Notes: a model not told the origin generated them from the sequence alone. Counted from the stretch's first letter, positions 1-10,102 are shown. The stretch is 34,182 nt of DNA from Xenococcaceae cyanobacterium MO_167.B52 (GCA_030065315.1 JASJDB010000015.1:1-34182), one strand, 5' to 3'. Numbers and translations: made by a program.

Positions 1-292
1 CGATACAACAGGGCGGGAAGGGGGGACATATTCAATAGATAACCTGTTGACGCCACAAGATTAACTTAAACTCCCCCCATTCCGGGCCCCGCAGAGTCTA
101 ATAAAAGTCGAATTATTAGTAGGTCTGAGGCAACAAAGACGGAACACTCGGTCGGGTAAAGGATGAAGGAAAAAGCGAAAGCTTGGGGTAATGCCCAAGA
201 TAAGAGTTCAAAATTTGCTCTTGAGCGAAAGCAATAGCAAACTTCCTTTGGGTCATATACGAAATTGATTTTGTGATTAGAAATCGAACCAA

Positions 293-1825
293 ATGAAAAG
301 TTTGATATTGAGTCAAAACTCAATAAATGGACAGGCGGAACAGCTAATGGATTGGAGTCAGATTAACTGGCGAAAAGTTTATAAGCTGATTAGAAATCTA
401 CAACAACGAATATTTCGTGCCAGAAAACTTGGTCAATGGAAGCAACTAAGAAGATTGCAGAAATTGATGAATAGAAGCTACGCTAATCTATTAATTTCGG
501 TGAGACAAATTACTCAAGTAAACACTGGAAAGCATACCGCAGGGATAGATAAGGAGGTAATTAACACCCCGAACGAGCGAGTAAAACTTGTCAATAACTG
601 GGAGAAGCCAAAAGCTCAACCCACGCGAAGAGTCTACATACTTAAAACAAACGGTAAGAAACGTCCTCTCGGCATACCAACCATAGCAGATAGGTCATGG
701 CAGTGTCTAATAAAATACGCCATAGAACCAGCACATGAGGCTACTTTTCACGCCAGAAGCTACGGTTTCAGACCTGGACGGTCAGCACATGACGCACAGA
801 AGGTGCTTTTCATGCAATTAAGAAGCCAAAGTAATGGATATAAAAAGAAAGTCCTGGAACTCGATATAGAAAAATGTTTCGACCGCATAAGCCATAAGGC
901 AATCTTAGAGCGAGTCATAGCTCCCGAATATGTCAAACACGGTCTTTACCGATGTCTAAAATCTGGAGTTGACCCAAAATTCCCCGAACAAGGTACACCA
1001 CAAGGAGGCACGGTAAGCCCCCTCCTGGCTAATATAGCTTTAAACGGTATCGAAGCAATAGGGCAAAGCGTAAGATATGCAGACGACATGATTTTCATAT
1101 TGAAACCAAACGAAAACCCTGAAAAGTTACTCAATAAGATTGAGGCATTTTTGAGTGAAAGAGGAATGAACGTCAGCCACAAGAAGACGAAAGTGACTGC
1201 CTCGACAGATGGATTTGACTTCCTTGGGTGGCATTTCTGCGTCCAAAGAAACAACCAAAAGTTTAGGAGTACTCCTTCAAGAGAGAACTACAAAGCTTTT
1301 CAGAAGAAAGTTAAACACATCATCAAAAACTCTAATTATGGTGCTGAAGTAAAAGTAAATAAACTAGCTCCTATTGTAAGGGGATGGCGAAACTACCACA
1401 AACACTGCAAGATGAAAGGTTCACGGTTCAGCCTGTGGGAACTAGACCATAGTGCATTTAAGAACTTCTTAAAGCAAAAAACCATTAACCGATATCAGGC
1501 GGAAAAGATGGTAAAAATAGCCTTCCCAAACGTTAATTACTCAGAGAACAGATTTATCAATGTAAAAGGAAACAAATCACCTTTTGACGGAGATATAACA
1601 TACTGGTCGCAGAGAAATAGCGTCCTCTACTGGGGCATGACAACAAAAGCTTTGAACAGGCAAAACCATTCATGTGGTCACTGTGGACTCAAATTCATCA
1701 GTGAAGAAAGAGTAGAACTCCACCATCTTGATGGAAACCACTCGAACTGGAACAGAAACAATCTAAGTGCAGTACATAAAAGCTGCCACCAATACCTCCA
1801 CATGAGCAAAAGTTGTAAAAACTGA
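293..1825 (+). CDS. ltrA: Group II intron reverse transcriptase/maturase with HNH endonuclease domain
   Basis: Multifunctional intron-encoded protein of 510 aa that helps its intron fold and splice and copies it into DNA at new sites. The N-terminal RT fingers/palm are visible, with the motif KRPLGIPTIADR, the segment GTPQGGTVSPLLANI and the catalytic YADD box (SVRYADDMIF). A maturase (X) region with a GWRNYHKHCKM-type segment follows. The C-terminus is an HNH nuclease: CGHCG, then ELHHLDGNHSNWNRNN and a final HKSCHQYLH. Length and domain order are normal for a bacterial intron protein, and no frame break was seen, so it may be active. The ATG at 293 is the first in frame after the RNA domain I region. 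The symbol ltrA is the generic family name, not an orthology claim. Confidence 0.95.
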   Translation: MKSLILSQNSINGQAEQLMDWSQINWRKVYKLIRNLQQRIFRARKLGQWKQLRRLQKLMNRSYANLLISVRQITQVNTGKHTAGIDKEVINTPNERVKLVNNWEKPKAQPTRRVYILKTNGKKRPLGIPTIADRSWQCLIKYAIEPAHEATFHARSYGFRPGRSAHDAQKVLFMQLRSQSNGYKKKVLELDIEKCFDRISHKAILERVIAPEYVKHGLYRCLKSGVDPKFPEQGTPQGGTVSPLLANIALNGIEAIGQSVRYADDMIFILKPNENPEKLLNKIEAFLSERGMNVSHKKTKVTASTDGFDFLGWHFCVQRNNQKFRSTPSRENYKAFQKKVKHIIKNSNYGAEVKVNKLAPIVRGWRNYHKHCKMKGSRFSLWELDHSAFKNFLKQKTINRYQAEKMVKIAFPNVNYSENRFINVKGNKSPFDGDITYWSQRNSVLYWGMTTKALNRQNHSCGHCGLKFISEERVELHHLDGNHSNWNRNNLSAVHKSCHQYLHMSKSCKN

Positions 1826-1835
1826 AGATTCTCGG

Positions 1836-1870
1836 AAGCTGGATGCACCGAAAGGCGCACGTCCAGATTT
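1836..1870 (+). ncRNA. Group II intron domain V
   Basis: Catalytic hairpin of the intron. The 5' strand carries the AGC triad (1837-1839), followed by TGGA and TGCACC, a GAAA tetraloop (1850-1853), then GG, CGCA, the CG bulge and TCCA. This matches the canonical 34-nt domain V fold. It lies 11 nt after the maturase stop codon, as usual. Confidence 0.9.
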
Positions 1871-1872
1871 CA

Positions 1873-1909
1873 AGGAGAGGTGCGAGGGGCAATACCCTCC
1901 ATCGACTCC
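1873..1909 (+). ncRNA. Group II intron domain VI
   Basis: Stem-loop directly after domain V: GGAGAGGTGCGAGGG pairs imperfectly with CCCTCCATCGACTCC. The unpaired A in ATCGACTCC (about 1905) is the likely branch-point adenosine. A second hairpin (GAGCG-GTAA-CGCTC, 1920-1933) follows and is not part of standard domain VI. Confidence 0.75.
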
Positions 1910-1955
1910 ATCGAGGGGCGAGCGGTAACGCTCAAACCTTACCCGACTAGGGGAT

Positions 1956-2231
1956 GACAACGATTCAATAAATATAGTATCATATCAGGCTAAAAGCATT
2001 GACTGATAAGAGTTTCGTAGATTGCTATCAAAACCAAGCAAAATTATTGAAAAGCCTATAATCACGTTGTATTCGAAAAATTAAGCAAGACGAATTTAAT
2101 GGGTTTGAGGCTTATATGACCCTTTGATTCAAGAATCGTTGCCATATGCCTTAGGGAGTCCGGCAACATTGACTTGTTAGCCGTAACCAGCTCGACAAAC
2201 CTAATTCCAATTTTTCAGTTTTTATTCAAAA
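1956..2231. other. Intergenic stretch without recognisable gene
   Basis: Between the intron 3' region and the SelO stop codon. No ORF with coding character, RNA gene or clear terminator was seen. It presumably contains the 3' exon of whatever the intron interrupted. Confidence 0.5.
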
Positions 2232-3932
2232 TCAAGATGAACAGCTATAATACGACACGCCACCAACGTCAGAAAACGCGCTAGGTCTTAGACGATAGTA
2301 TTTATCTTCTACGTCTTGTGATTGCTCATCATAGGGATAGCTAAGGACTGCTTGCAACTCTTTAACTAACGTATAGTCACCCTGCATGGCTTGTTGATAG
2401 GCAGGGACAATCAACCACTCTCGCCATGTGTATTTTGGGTTAGTCTGTTTCATCTTTGTTGATATCTCAGCCAAATTGCCGTCGTTAATGAGGTCGCGCC
2501 AGCTTTTTAGCCAAGATTGCCATTGTTCATCGAGTTGTTGTGACGTTTTACCATAGAAGCTCTTTTTCAAGGCTGAGACATCCTCTGGTATATGGGATAA
2601 CTCGCGGAAGAAAATGGTGTAATCCACATCTGAGTGGGTCATTAACTGCATTAATTTCTTAAATAGCTCTGGGTGATATTCAGTCAAGCCAAGTTTAGCC
2701 GCCCACATTTGTTGGATTTGTTTTTGCATGGCTTCTGCAAAGCCACGGCCTACTTGGTCGAACTGTTCTAAAGCTTTAGCATCTTCTGCCAGTAGCGGTC
2801 TCACAGCTTTCCAAAACATATAATAATTCGCTTCTGCTGCGATGGGCTGATTGAAGAATGAAAAGTGTTCGCCGCCGCCAGTCCAAGGTTGAAACCAAGG
2901 GTCAAAAATTTCACAAAACCCAAAGGGTCCATAGTCGAGGGTAAAGCCGCCAGCGGCGCAGTTGTCACTATTAAAATTCCCCTGGCAATAACCAACACGT
3001 AGCCAATTGGCTACCAGTGAAGTAAGACGCTGGCGAAACAGCTTAGCCAACTCAACCAATTGATCTGCAAAACCTTGGTTTTGATTAATGTCGCTTTTGT
3101 ATTCTCGGTCAATTAAATGCGACACTATCATGCTCAGCTCTTCTAATGCTCTTGGATGGGCATTGGTGCGAGCGCGGCGGGCAAATAACTCTAGCTGACC
3201 AACGCGCAAAAAGGAAGGTGCAACGCGAGTTGAAATAGCCACAGGATCGTTCACCAAAATATCAGGCTCGATGGAGTAGGAGTCTTGAGAATACCAAGGT
3301 CGGGTAGCGGTCTCAGATTTAGAAACATACAGTGTCAAAGAGCGCGATGTTGGAACACCTAAAGCCTGCATATATTCTTGCGCTAGAAACTCACGCACAC
3401 TTGAACGTAGTACTGCGCGACCGTCGGCACCACGGCAATAAGGCGTTGGGCCACCACCTTTCAATTGCATTTCCCAGCGCTGGCCATTAATGATTCCTTC
3501 AAATATAGATATCGCCCGACCATCACCATAACCATTACCCGTACCGAATGGACATTGTTCGGTATATTCGGTGCCATAAATCGACAGTGCATAACCCGTC
3601 GCCCAGCCAACCTGACGCATAGGCTCATGGGCAGCAGAAATATCACCGGAAAATACATGACGAAATTTTTCATCAAGCGCCAGCTCATCGCTCAATCCAA
3701 GTTCATTAAAAAAAGTGCTGCTATGGGTTACATATTCTGGTTCTGCAAGCGGCGTGGGTGTCACAGGTACAAAATGACCAGAAAAAACCTGGCGGGCACG
3801 GTGATCATCACCATCAACCGTGGCATCAGGGTCGGCATTTAAGGTATCCATCAGAGAATAATCCGTCAATCGCACAAACTCCTCGAAGGTCGTTACACAG
3901 GGCTCAGCAGATGGTTTAGATGGATATGACAT
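2232..3932 (-). CDS. selO: SelO-type protein adenylyltransferase (YdiU/SelO pseudokinase)
   Basis: Pseudokinase-fold enzyme that transfers AMP from ATP to protein Ser/Thr/Tyr; the family is linked to redox homeostasis. Visible signatures are GYGDGRA (residues 134-140), the lysine-containing [10 protein letters not shown] (156-165), [13 protein letters not shown] and the active-site region NSDNCAAGG followed by LDYGPFGF, with [14 protein letters not shown] after it. The length of 566 aa is normal. The C-terminus is SYYSCSS, so Cys564 is antepenultimate, where eukaryotic SelO has selenocysteine. The ATG at 3932 gives a full N-terminus. The gene looks GC-richer than its neighbours and contains no HIP1 site, which may mean acquisition by transfer (inference). 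It has no operon partner. Confidence 0.93.
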   Translation of the reverse strand: MSYPSKPSAEPCVTTFEEFVRLTDYSLMDTLNADPDATVDGDDHRARQVFSGHFVPVTPTPLAEPEYVTHSSTFFNELGLSDELALDEKFRHVFSGDISAAHEPMRQVGWATGYALSIYGTEYTEQCPFGTGNGYGDGRAISIFEGIINGQRWEMQLKGGGPTPYCRGADGRAVLRSSVREFLAQEYMQALGVPTSRSLTLYVSKSETATRPWYSQDSYSIEPDILVNDPVAISTRVAPSFLRVGQLELFARRARTNAHPRALEELSMIVSHLIDREYKSDINQNQGFADQLVELAKLFRQRLTSLVANWLRVGYCQGNFNSDNCAAGGFTLDYGPFGFCEIFDPWFQPWTGGGEHFSFFNQPIAAEANYYMFWKAVRPLLAEDAKALEQFDQVGRGFAEAMQKQIQQMWAAKLGLTEYHPELFKKLMQLMTHSDVDYTIFFRELSHIPEDVSALKKSFYGKTSQQLDEQWQSWLKSWRDLINDGNLAEISTKMKQTNPKYTWREWLIVPAYQQAMQGDYTLVKELQAVLSYPYDEQSQDVEDKYYRLRPSAFSDVGGVSYYSCSS

Positions 3933-4067
3933 TAGTTGCTAACTATTTATTATGTATTATGCGGAAACTTTCTGGATATTCGCCCTATATGGAATAAATA
4001 AAAGAATTTTTCCATACATACTCCTTGTAGAAGGATATCAAGAAAATTGGCACTGGTCAATTAAGAT

Positions 4068-4638
4068 GTGTTGAGAGATAATGGAGCTTACCTAAACTTT
4101 AATTTAAGCGATCTCGAAGAGATCCGCGTAGCGGTGCGCTGTACTTTGAACTGTCCAAATTGCTCAAGCCAAAAAACCATAAAATATGGTGTAGATACCT
4201 TAAAAAATGGCACTAAAATTCAAAAATATAAGTGTAAAGATTGCGGAAAAAGGTTTAATCAAAGAACTGGAACCCCAATGTATAGGCTACGCCATTCTTC
4301 AGAAACAGTAAGTTTAGCAATGAAGATGCGAAGCGAGGGTAACGGTTTAAGAGCAACTGGAAGAATTTTAGGGAAATCTCATGCCACAATCATTGGCTGG
4401 GAAAAACACGTCGAAAAAATGGAAGCAAAATGGTCTCCTCCTGCGCCAGAGGGGGGAGATGTCACATTGGAAGGGGATGAACTGTATACTCGTGTAAAAA
4501 AAACTTGATTCTTCTGACTCAGAAGGTTGGACAATAAATTTTATTGAACGGAAAAGTCATTATTGGGTTGAATCATTGGCAGGATTTAAAGATTACTCCC
4601 CCTATCGCAATTGGGTATATCAAAAAGACCAATTATGA
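4068..4638 (+). pseudogene. IS1-family transposase, frameshifted
   Basis: The first frame (4068-4508) encodes an InsA-like zinc-ribbon region (CPNCSS ... CKDCGKRF) and an HTH segment (GLRATGRILGKSHATIIGWEKH), then GDELYT, the start of the catalytic domain. It stops just after an A8 run (4496-4503). The transposase frame resumes at 4504 one base out of register, with DSSDSEGWTINFIERKSHYW, and ends at TGA 4636-4638, well short of a full catalytic domain. A palindromic repeat (4110-4134) lies in the 5' coding part, and the usual catalytic C-terminus is missing. The frameshift alone could be programmed slippage, but the truncation argues for a dead copy. Confidence 0.75.
4110..4134. repeat. Palindromic repeat (double hairpin) inside transposase 5' region
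   Basis: Two adjacent perfect hairpins share a C: GATCTC-GAA-GAGATC (4110-4124) and CCGC-GTA-GCGG (4124-4134). This looks like a cyanobacterial dispersed palindromic element. Its translation (LEEIRVAVR) does not look like transposase sequence, which suggests insertion into the gene or its leader. Confidence 0.6.
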
Positions 4639-4689
4639 TAGAAGAAATGCTCAATTCGCGAAGCTGGGAAGATAACACATCTTAGCGGA

Positions 4690-4900
4690 TTATAAATCCG
4701 CCAAGGAACGCGCACCAAGACAAAGAATTAAGTCTTTGACAACTAAACAAGCAAGACTCTACCAATGGTCAATGCCGACAATCCCAACCAACACAAATTC
4801 TCTGGCAGGAGAATTAAACGTGGATTGTATAGGACTAAAGAGCGATATTAACTTTCAAGCGATATTAACTGTTTTTGATGTATCAACAGTAGTGACATAA
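4690..4900 (+). pseudogene. Possible transposase C-terminal remnant
   Basis: A + strand frame free of stops encodes SAKERAPRQRIKSLTTKQAR and then SMPTIPTNTNSLAGELN, which resembles the C-terminal part of a DDE transposase. It lacks a start, continues antisense into the kinase gene, and may come from a different element than the IS1-like fragment. Low confidence. Confidence 0.3.
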
Positions 4901-6381
4901 ACTTGTTCTTTTGGCGTGAAAGCTTCGGTATTTGCTTGTTGGCTTGTAAGTAAATCAGCCGTAGCATCAGAAATATCACCACTACGCTTATTTAAGCGAT
5001 CTCGCAATACTTCTATAGGTGCAGTGCAATGTATAATCTGTAAAGAGATATTATTGGTTTGAGTTGCATCTATGATTTTATGGCGACAGCCAATGCGATC
5101 ATATTTAGCATCTAGAATTACAGTAAAGCCTTCTTGTACTAGCATCATACCTAATTCTAATAAGCGGTCGTAAGTTTTTCGGCTCATTTGAGGGCTATAT
5201 ATCTGCTCACTTCCTGTTGCATCTAGAGAGATCCCTGCAAGATGTTTGCGAACTGCATCAGAACGGATATGTATTCCACCTATAGCTCTAGCTAAGGTTT
5301 TCGCTACAGTAGTTTTACCAGAACCAGATAAACCCGACATTAATATCAGCTTTCCTGGTTTACTTTGGGTATATTCCCAAGCTTGTTTGTAATAGTCTGA
5401 AGCTGTTTGAGTAGCTTCTTCTTTCACTGCTTCAGGAATAGCGGGATCATCAAGCAAGAAAGAGGTTACCTTAGCCCGTACATAGGCTTGCCGACTAAGA
5501 TACAAAGGTAATAGGGGTAATCCTTCCCAGTCTCCTGTTTGTTCTAGATAGGTATTGAGAAAAGCATTAGCAAAGTCTTTTTTGCCTCTAGCTTCCAAAT
5601 CCATCATGGTAAAAGCCACATCGTACATTACATCTACAAAACGGAACAGTTCATTAAATTCGATGCGATCAAAAAGTTGAATTTTGTCTTCCCACAAACA
5701 GATATTTTTGAGATGTAAATCTCCGTGGCATTCTTTGATTTTATTATTAGCAATTCTGCTATTGAATAAGTCTTCTCTTTCAGCAAAAAATTGATCTGTA
5801 TAAGCTTGAGTTTCTGTTAGTTGTTTTTGAGTCTGTGCTCTGCCGACATAGCCTTGAGTTTGAGCATAGTTTTCATCAAAAGCTTGACGAATTTTCTCTA
5901 CCTTACCAAAAGTATTAATATATTCGCTAGTTTTGGCTTTATCATGGAATTTAGCTACAATCTTCCCCAATTCTTCCATATATTCAATAGACAACTTGCC
6001 TGCTTCAAAGAGATTAATTAGGAGATTTTCTTGAGGGAACTGACGCATCTTAAGAGTGTATGCCACAGGTTCACCAGAACCATTAAGAACAAATTTATCT
6101 CCTTCTTGAGTAATAGGTAAAACTGCTAAATATAGTTCTGGCGCGATCGCGCTATTCATAGTGATTTCTGCATCTAAAAACTGCTTTCTCTTCTCTAAAG
6201 TGGAATAGTCAAGAAAGCCAAAGTCAACCGACTTTTTCAGTTTATAAGCATAGTCTCCTGTCAACAAAACATAAGAAACATGAGTTTGTACTAATTCAAT
6301 ATTGTCGGCTACTTCATGGGGATAAAAATCCGACTGTTGCATCTGAGAAATAAGAGCAGAAATTTCCATCGAGAAAGTCAC
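4855..6381 (-). CDS. APH-like phosphotransferase / P-loop kinase fusion protein
   Basis: Two-domain protein of 508 aa. The N-terminal half is an aminoglycoside-phosphotransferase-like kinase fold: a nucleotide-binding region around GDYAYKLKKSVDFGFLDYS and the catalytic loop HGDLHLKN (219-226) with a downstream DRIEFNE metal-binding segment. The C-terminal domain is a P-loop ATPase of the AAA_33/zeta-like type, with Walker A GLSGSGKTT (350-358). Such fusions are common conserved hypotheticals in bacteria; the substrate is unknown, so no resistance function should be inferred. The longest frame begins at GTG 6381; the ATG at 6369 (MEISALIS) is an equally good start. The 3' end abuts transposase debris but the protein looks complete. 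Confidence 0.85.
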   Translation of the reverse strand: MTFSMEISALISQMQQSDFYPHEVADNIELVQTHVSYVLLTGDYAYKLKKSVDFGFLDYSTLEKRKQFLDAEITMNSAIAPELYLAVLPITQEGDKFVLNGSGEPVAYTLKMRQFPQENLLINLFEAGKLSIEYMEELGKIVAKFHDKAKTSEYINTFGKVEKIRQAFDENYAQTQGYVGRAQTQKQLTETQAYTDQFFAEREDLFNSRIANNKIKECHGDLHLKNICLWEDKIQLFDRIEFNELFRFVDVMYDVAFTMMDLEARGKKDFANAFLNTYLEQTGDWEGLPLLPLYLSRQAYVRAKVTSFLLDDPAIPEAVKEEATQTASDYYKQAWEYTQSKPGKLILMSGLSGSGKTTVAKTLARAIGGIHIRSDAVRKHLAGISLDATGSEQIYSPQMSRKTYDRLLELGMMLVQEGFTVILDAKYDRIGCRHKIIDATQTNNISLQIIHCTAPIEVLRDRLNKRSGDISDATADLLTSQQANTEAFTPKEQVYVTTVDTSKTVNIA

Positions 6382-6748
6382 AATTACAGCCTATATATAA
6401 TAGCTCGCTCTGTTCTGTTTAGATATATATATGGCAGTTCTCGAATTAGTGAAATACACCTTGGTCAAGATAAGTTCGGAGTGACCTTCGGTAGTCGCTG
6501 CGCGTACGGAGTTCGGAAAGACCTTCGGTAGTCGCTGACCTAACGGTAGTCGCTGCGCGTACGCGGACGGAAAATTTTGTACCTCACCTATTTGAGAACC
6601 GCTATATCTGCGGGATTAATTGCGATCGCTTAAATCCCTTTTGTAATATTCTTGTACTTAAAATATGCTCTTAATTGATAGAAACTGCGAGAGTCAGACT
6701 GTTTTATTTCTTAGTTTATGGCTAGTTCTGTTACGGATCCCAGTTAAT
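6382..6748. other. Intergenic region with palindromic repeats
   Basis: About 370 bp between the kinase gene and the DUF29 gene. It holds a repeat cluster (6477-6570) and one HIP1 site (about 6621). No coding sequence is supported; the frame that crosses it on the + strand is made of repeat sequence. Confidence 0.6.
6477..6570. repeat. Clustered short repeats (GGTAGTCGCTG units)
   Basis: GGTAGTCGCTG occurs three times within about 95 bp. Two copies are preceded by GACCTTC and two are followed by CGCGTACG. The unit also shares CGTACGCGGACG with a short repeat at 21370-21382 between two genes of the lipid-synthase run. This is typical of dispersed, non-coding cyanobacterial repeats. Confidence 0.75.
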
Positions 6749-7225
6749 TTAACTTGGCAAGAATTCATAAGCAAGAATATCTTGGATTTTATAAGGAAAT
6801 ATTGTGGGAAATATTGACAATCCTGTTTCTTTTTCAGCAGCAATAATAGCTAAGGGATAAGCTTTTTCTTTTATATCTTCAAGAGATGATTTTAAACTAG
6901 GATTTTCTGATAGCAATTCTTCCAATTGTAAGCGTTGCTCTTTAATAGTTAATTGCCAACTTCTAGAACGTAAATTAGGTTGAAATTGCCATTTTAACAA
7001 GTGCATAATTAAAACTTTTAAGCGATTTTTTAATTGTCTTTTTTCTGACCTCCCCATACTTTCAATTTCTTCGGCAATATTTTCCCAATCTAAAGAATTA
7101 ATATCCTTATTCCTCAATAATTCAGCTTGTTTCTGTGTCCAAGCATAAAAGTCTATTTCATAGCCTTTAAGATCCATCGTCATTAATCTTGAATAGTCTT
7201 GATTTTTGTTAAAATTTATTGTCAC
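6749..7225 (-). CDS. DUF29 family protein
   Basis: A 158-aa protein of the DUF29 family, very common in cyanobacteria, often in several copies per genome, with no established function. Recognisable features are the N-terminal DFYAWTQKQAELLRNKDINS, the acidic segment NIAEEIESMGRSEKRQLKNR and the following helical LLKWQFQP stretch. The longest frame starts at GTG 7225; the Met at 7183 (MTMDLKGYE) would remove 14 residues and still keep the whole domain. It lies about 55 bp upstream of the clpB 3' end region, but is transcribed in the same direction and is therefore downstream of clpB. It could be co-transcribed. Confidence 0.85.
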   Translation of the reverse strand: MTINFNKNQDYSRLMTMDLKGYEIDFYAWTQKQAELLRNKDINSLDWENIAEEIESMGRSEKRQLKNRLKVLIMHLLKWQFQPNLRSRSWQLTIKEQRLQLEELLSENPSLKSSLEDIKEKAYPLAIIAAEKETGLSIFPTIFPYKIQDILAYEFLPS

Positions 7226-7281
7226 AATACTACTTTTGACTCATATTTTGCACCACCACAAAAAACTAATTAATTATCTTC

Positions 7282-9954
7282 TTAAGAAGGAACTACGGTA
7301 ACTTCTTTAGTTTCTATAATAGGTTCATCCTTAGAAAAGGTTAATTTATTATCAACGCAATCCACTAGAATTTTATCCCCTTCGGCAAAATAATTTTCCA
7401 GTATTTTAGTAGCAATAGTATTCTCTAACTCCCGTTGAATCGCTCTATTTAAAGGACGCGCTCCAAAAGCAGGATCGTAACCAACTTCAACTATGCGGTC
7501 AATAGCTGCTTCCGATAGTTGGAGAGAAATTTTTTGTTCTGATAATAGCTTTTCGACTCTCTTAATTTGAATCTTAACAATATCTCGTAATTGTTTTCTT
7601 TTTAAAGAATGGAAAATAATTTGTTCATCAATCCGATTAACAAACTCAGGACGAAAATGTTTCATTAAGGCTTGATTAACTCTTTTTTCTACTTCTTCGT
7701 AGTTAGTATCATCATCTCCCGAAACATTGAGAATATGTTCGCTACCCACATTACTAGTCATAACAATGATAGTGTTGCGAAAATCTACTACCCGCCCTTG
7801 AGAGTCGGTAATACGTCCATCATCCAGCACCTGCAATAAGATATTAAACACATCCTTATGGGCTTTTTCCACTTCATCTAATAGCACTACAGAGTAAGGA
7901 CGACGGCGGATAGCTTCAGATAGTTGTCCCCCTTCCTCATAACCTACATACCCAGGAGGCGCACCAACTAGACGAGATACAGCGTGTTTCTCCATATATT
8001 CCGACATATCAATCCGTACCATCGCATCTTCACTGTCGAACAATAAAGCTGCTAACGCCCTAGCAAGTTCCGTTTTACCCACCCCAGTGGGACCCATAAA
8101 CATAAATGAACCAATAGGTCTTCCTGGGTTTTTCATACCAGCTCTCGCCCTTCTGATAGCTGCTGCCACTACTGCTACTGCTTCTTCTTGTCCGATAACT
8201 CTTTGGTGCAAATGTCCTTCTAATTGGAGTAATTTTTGTTTTTCAGACTCTAAAAGACGACTTACAGGTACACCTGTCCAATTAGCGACAATTTCCGCGA
8301 TGTCAGATTCAGTTACTTGTTCTCTTAATAATGCTGTTTCTTGGGTTTGAATTTCTAATAACTTAGCTTCTTTGGCTTCGATGTCCCTTTGTAAAACTTC
8401 TAGCTTGCCGTATTTTAACTGGGCTGCTTTATTTAGATCATAAGCTCTCTCAGCTTGCTCTACTTGTAAGCGGAGTTTTTCTTCTTCTTCTTTAAGAGTA
8501 TTGATTTCATCAAGTAATTCTTTTTCTGATGTCCATTGGGAAGATAGCTCTTTTTGTTTCTCTTCTAGCTCCTTAATTTCAGCTTTGATACGTTCTAATC
8601 TTTCTTTCGATGCGGGGTCCAATATCACCATGCCAGGACGAGTACTTTTATTTTCCTGTTCTAGGGATAGCTTTTCCATTTGTAGCTGCATTACCCTACG
8701 GTCGATTGCCTCTAATTCTACAGGTTTAGAGGTAATCTCCATCTTAAGTTTAGCTGCTGCCTCATCCACCAGATCGATCGCCTTATCGGGTAGAAATCGA
8801 TCTGTAATATAGCGATGGGATAAATTAGCTGCTGCCACTAAAGCAGAATCTGTAATCTTAACCCCATGATGCACTTCGTATCTTTCTTTGAGTCCCCTGA
8901 GAATAGAAACTGTATCTTCCACACTCGGTTGCTTGACATAAACCTGTTGGAAACGCCTTTCCAAGGCTGGGTCTTTTTCGATATTTTTGCGGTACTCATC
9001 GAGGGTAGTTGCCCCAATACAACGCAATTCACCGCGAGCTAACATGGGTTTAAGGAGGTTTCCTGCATCCATCGCCCCCCCACCTTCTCTGGCACCAGCA
9101 CCTACTACAGTATGGACTTCATCAATAAATAAAACAATTTGTCCCCCTGAATCTGTAACTTCTTTGAGAACATTTCTCAGCCTGTCTTCAAATTCCCCTC
9201 GATATTTCGCCCCTGCAATGAGACTCCCCATATCTAAAGATATTAACTGACGATTTTTGAGGGATTCTGGTACATCTCCGTTGACAATACGCTGCGCCAA
9301 TCCTTCCGCTATGGCAGTCTTCCCAACTCCAGGTTCACCGATTAAAACAGGATTATTCTTAGAACGGCGGGAAAGAACCTGAATAACCCTTCTTATTTCT
9401 TCATCTCTCCCGATTACTGGGTCTAATTTCCCTGCTTTGGCTTCTTCAGTTAAATCTCTACCGTATTTTTCTAAAGCCTGATACTGTTCTTCCTGATTTT
9501 GTTCAGTGACTTTTTTGGTACCTCGAATCGATTTGATAATCTTCTCTAAATCTTGAGATTCGAGATGAAAACTTTTAAATATGCGCTTACCAACTCTTCC
9601 ATCTTCGGAGAATGCTAAGAGAATATGTCCAACAGAAATATATTTATCATCCCAACTACTGCGATAAGCTTCAGCTCGGTCTAACATTTTATCTAAAGCT
9701 TGACCTAAATATAGTTGAGAACCTCCGATCTTCGGCTGACGATGGGTAAAAGATTCTAGCTGTTGTTTGAGACGAGGAATATCAACATTAGCCTTAGTCA
9801 GTATGGTAGCAGCTAAACCTTCTTGCTCCAATAAAGCTAAGATAATGTGTTCTACTTCTAAATTTTGATTTTGAAACTGTTTGGCTATTTCTTGTGATTT
9901 AACAATTCCATCCCATGCTTGCTCGGTAAACTTACTAGAATCGGTTGGCTGCAT
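7282..9954 (-). CDS. clpB: ATP-dependent disaggregase ClpB
   Basis: Hsp100 chaperone that solubilises aggregated proteins together with DnaK in the cytosol. All parts are present in 890 aa: an N-terminal Clp repeat domain (1-145), AAA1 with Walker A GEPGVGKT (206-213) and Walker B LFIDEVH, a coiled-coil middle domain (about 410-545), and AAA2 with Walker A GPTGVGKT (621-628) and Walker [11 protein letters not shown]. The C-terminal domain follows ([16 protein letters not shown]). The presence of a middle domain and the lack of a ClpP-binding IGF-type loop separate it from ClpA/ClpC. Cyanobacteria often have two ClpB paralogues; which one this is cannot be told. The start ATG at 9954 fits the family. 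No CIRCE-like inverted repeat was noticed upstream. Confidence 0.97.
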   Translation of the reverse strand: MQPTDSSKFTEQAWDGIVKSQEIAKQFQNQNLEVEHIILALLEQEGLAATILTKANVDIPRLKQQLESFTHRQPKIGGSQLYLGQALDKMLDRAEAYRSSWDDKYISVGHILLAFSEDGRVGKRIFKSFHLESQDLEKIIKSIRGTKKVTEQNQEEQYQALEKYGRDLTEEAKAGKLDPVIGRDEEIRRVIQVLSRRSKNNPVLIGEPGVGKTAIAEGLAQRIVNGDVPESLKNRQLISLDMGSLIAGAKYRGEFEDRLRNVLKEVTDSGGQIVLFIDEVHTVVGAGAREGGGAMDAGNLLKPMLARGELRCIGATTLDEYRKNIEKDPALERRFQQVYVKQPSVEDTVSILRGLKERYEVHHGVKITDSALVAAANLSHRYITDRFLPDKAIDLVDEAAAKLKMEITSKPVELEAIDRRVMQLQMEKLSLEQENKSTRPGMVILDPASKERLERIKAEIKELEEKQKELSSQWTSEKELLDEINTLKEEEEKLRLQVEQAERAYDLNKAAQLKYGKLEVLQRDIEAKEAKLLEIQTQETALLREQVTESDIAEIVANWTGVPVSRLLESEKQKLLQLEGHLHQRVIGQEEAVAVVAAAIRRARAGMKNPGRPIGSFMFMGPTGVGKTELARALAALLFDSEDAMVRIDMSEYMEKHAVSRLVGAPPGYVGYEEGGQLSEAIRRRPYSVVLLDEVEKAHKDVFNILLQVLDDGRITDSQGRVVDFRNTIIVMTSNVGSEHILNVSGDDDTNYEEVEKRVNQALMKHFRPEFVNRIDEQIIFHSLKRKQLRDIVKIQIKRVEKLLSEQKISLQLSEAAIDRIVEVGYDPAFGARPLNRAIQRELENTIATKILENYFAEGDKILVDCVDNKLTFSKDEPIIETKEVTVVPS

Positions 9955-10102
9955 ACTATGAAGTTACTTACTATAAATTGCTTCTTATAAAATTATTGTA
10001 GTCGTAAGTATAGCAAGGTTAGGAATCATTTATCTTGGGTTAAAAAATTTACTAGGATACTTCATCACAGGTTAAATGTACTCTGGCTTTTGAAGACAGA
10101 GA

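Larger units (their letters stand above)
1..1955 (+). mobile_element. Group II intron (5' end not resolved, possibly outside window)
   Basis: Self-splicing retroelement made of an RNA scaffold around a reverse transcriptase/maturase ORF. Bases 100-290 have the look of domain I, with short stems such as AAGC-GAAA-GCTT near 175-185. Domains V and VI follow the ORF. I could not find a clear GUGYG 5' terminus, so the 5' boundary may lie before position 1. The 3' boundary is also uncertain: it may be just after domain VI (about 1910) or after a further hairpin at 1920-1933. The interrupted host sequence was not recognised on either side. Confidence 0.82.

Noticed and set aside
3465-3842. 125-aa frame on the + strand inside selO
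   Set aside because: It is antisense to a well-conserved gene and its translation has no domain features.
4855-6381. Aminoglycoside resistance gene
   Set aside because: The APH-like fold is fused to a P-loop kinase, as in widespread housekeeping or unknown proteins; nothing indicates drug modification.
6316-6531. 71-aa + strand frame across the kinase gene start
   Set aside because: Its end is repeat sequence and its start is antisense to the kinase gene.
6477-6570. CRISPR array
   Set aside because: The repeats are unequally spaced, contain internal variation and have no spacer structure; no cas genes are present.
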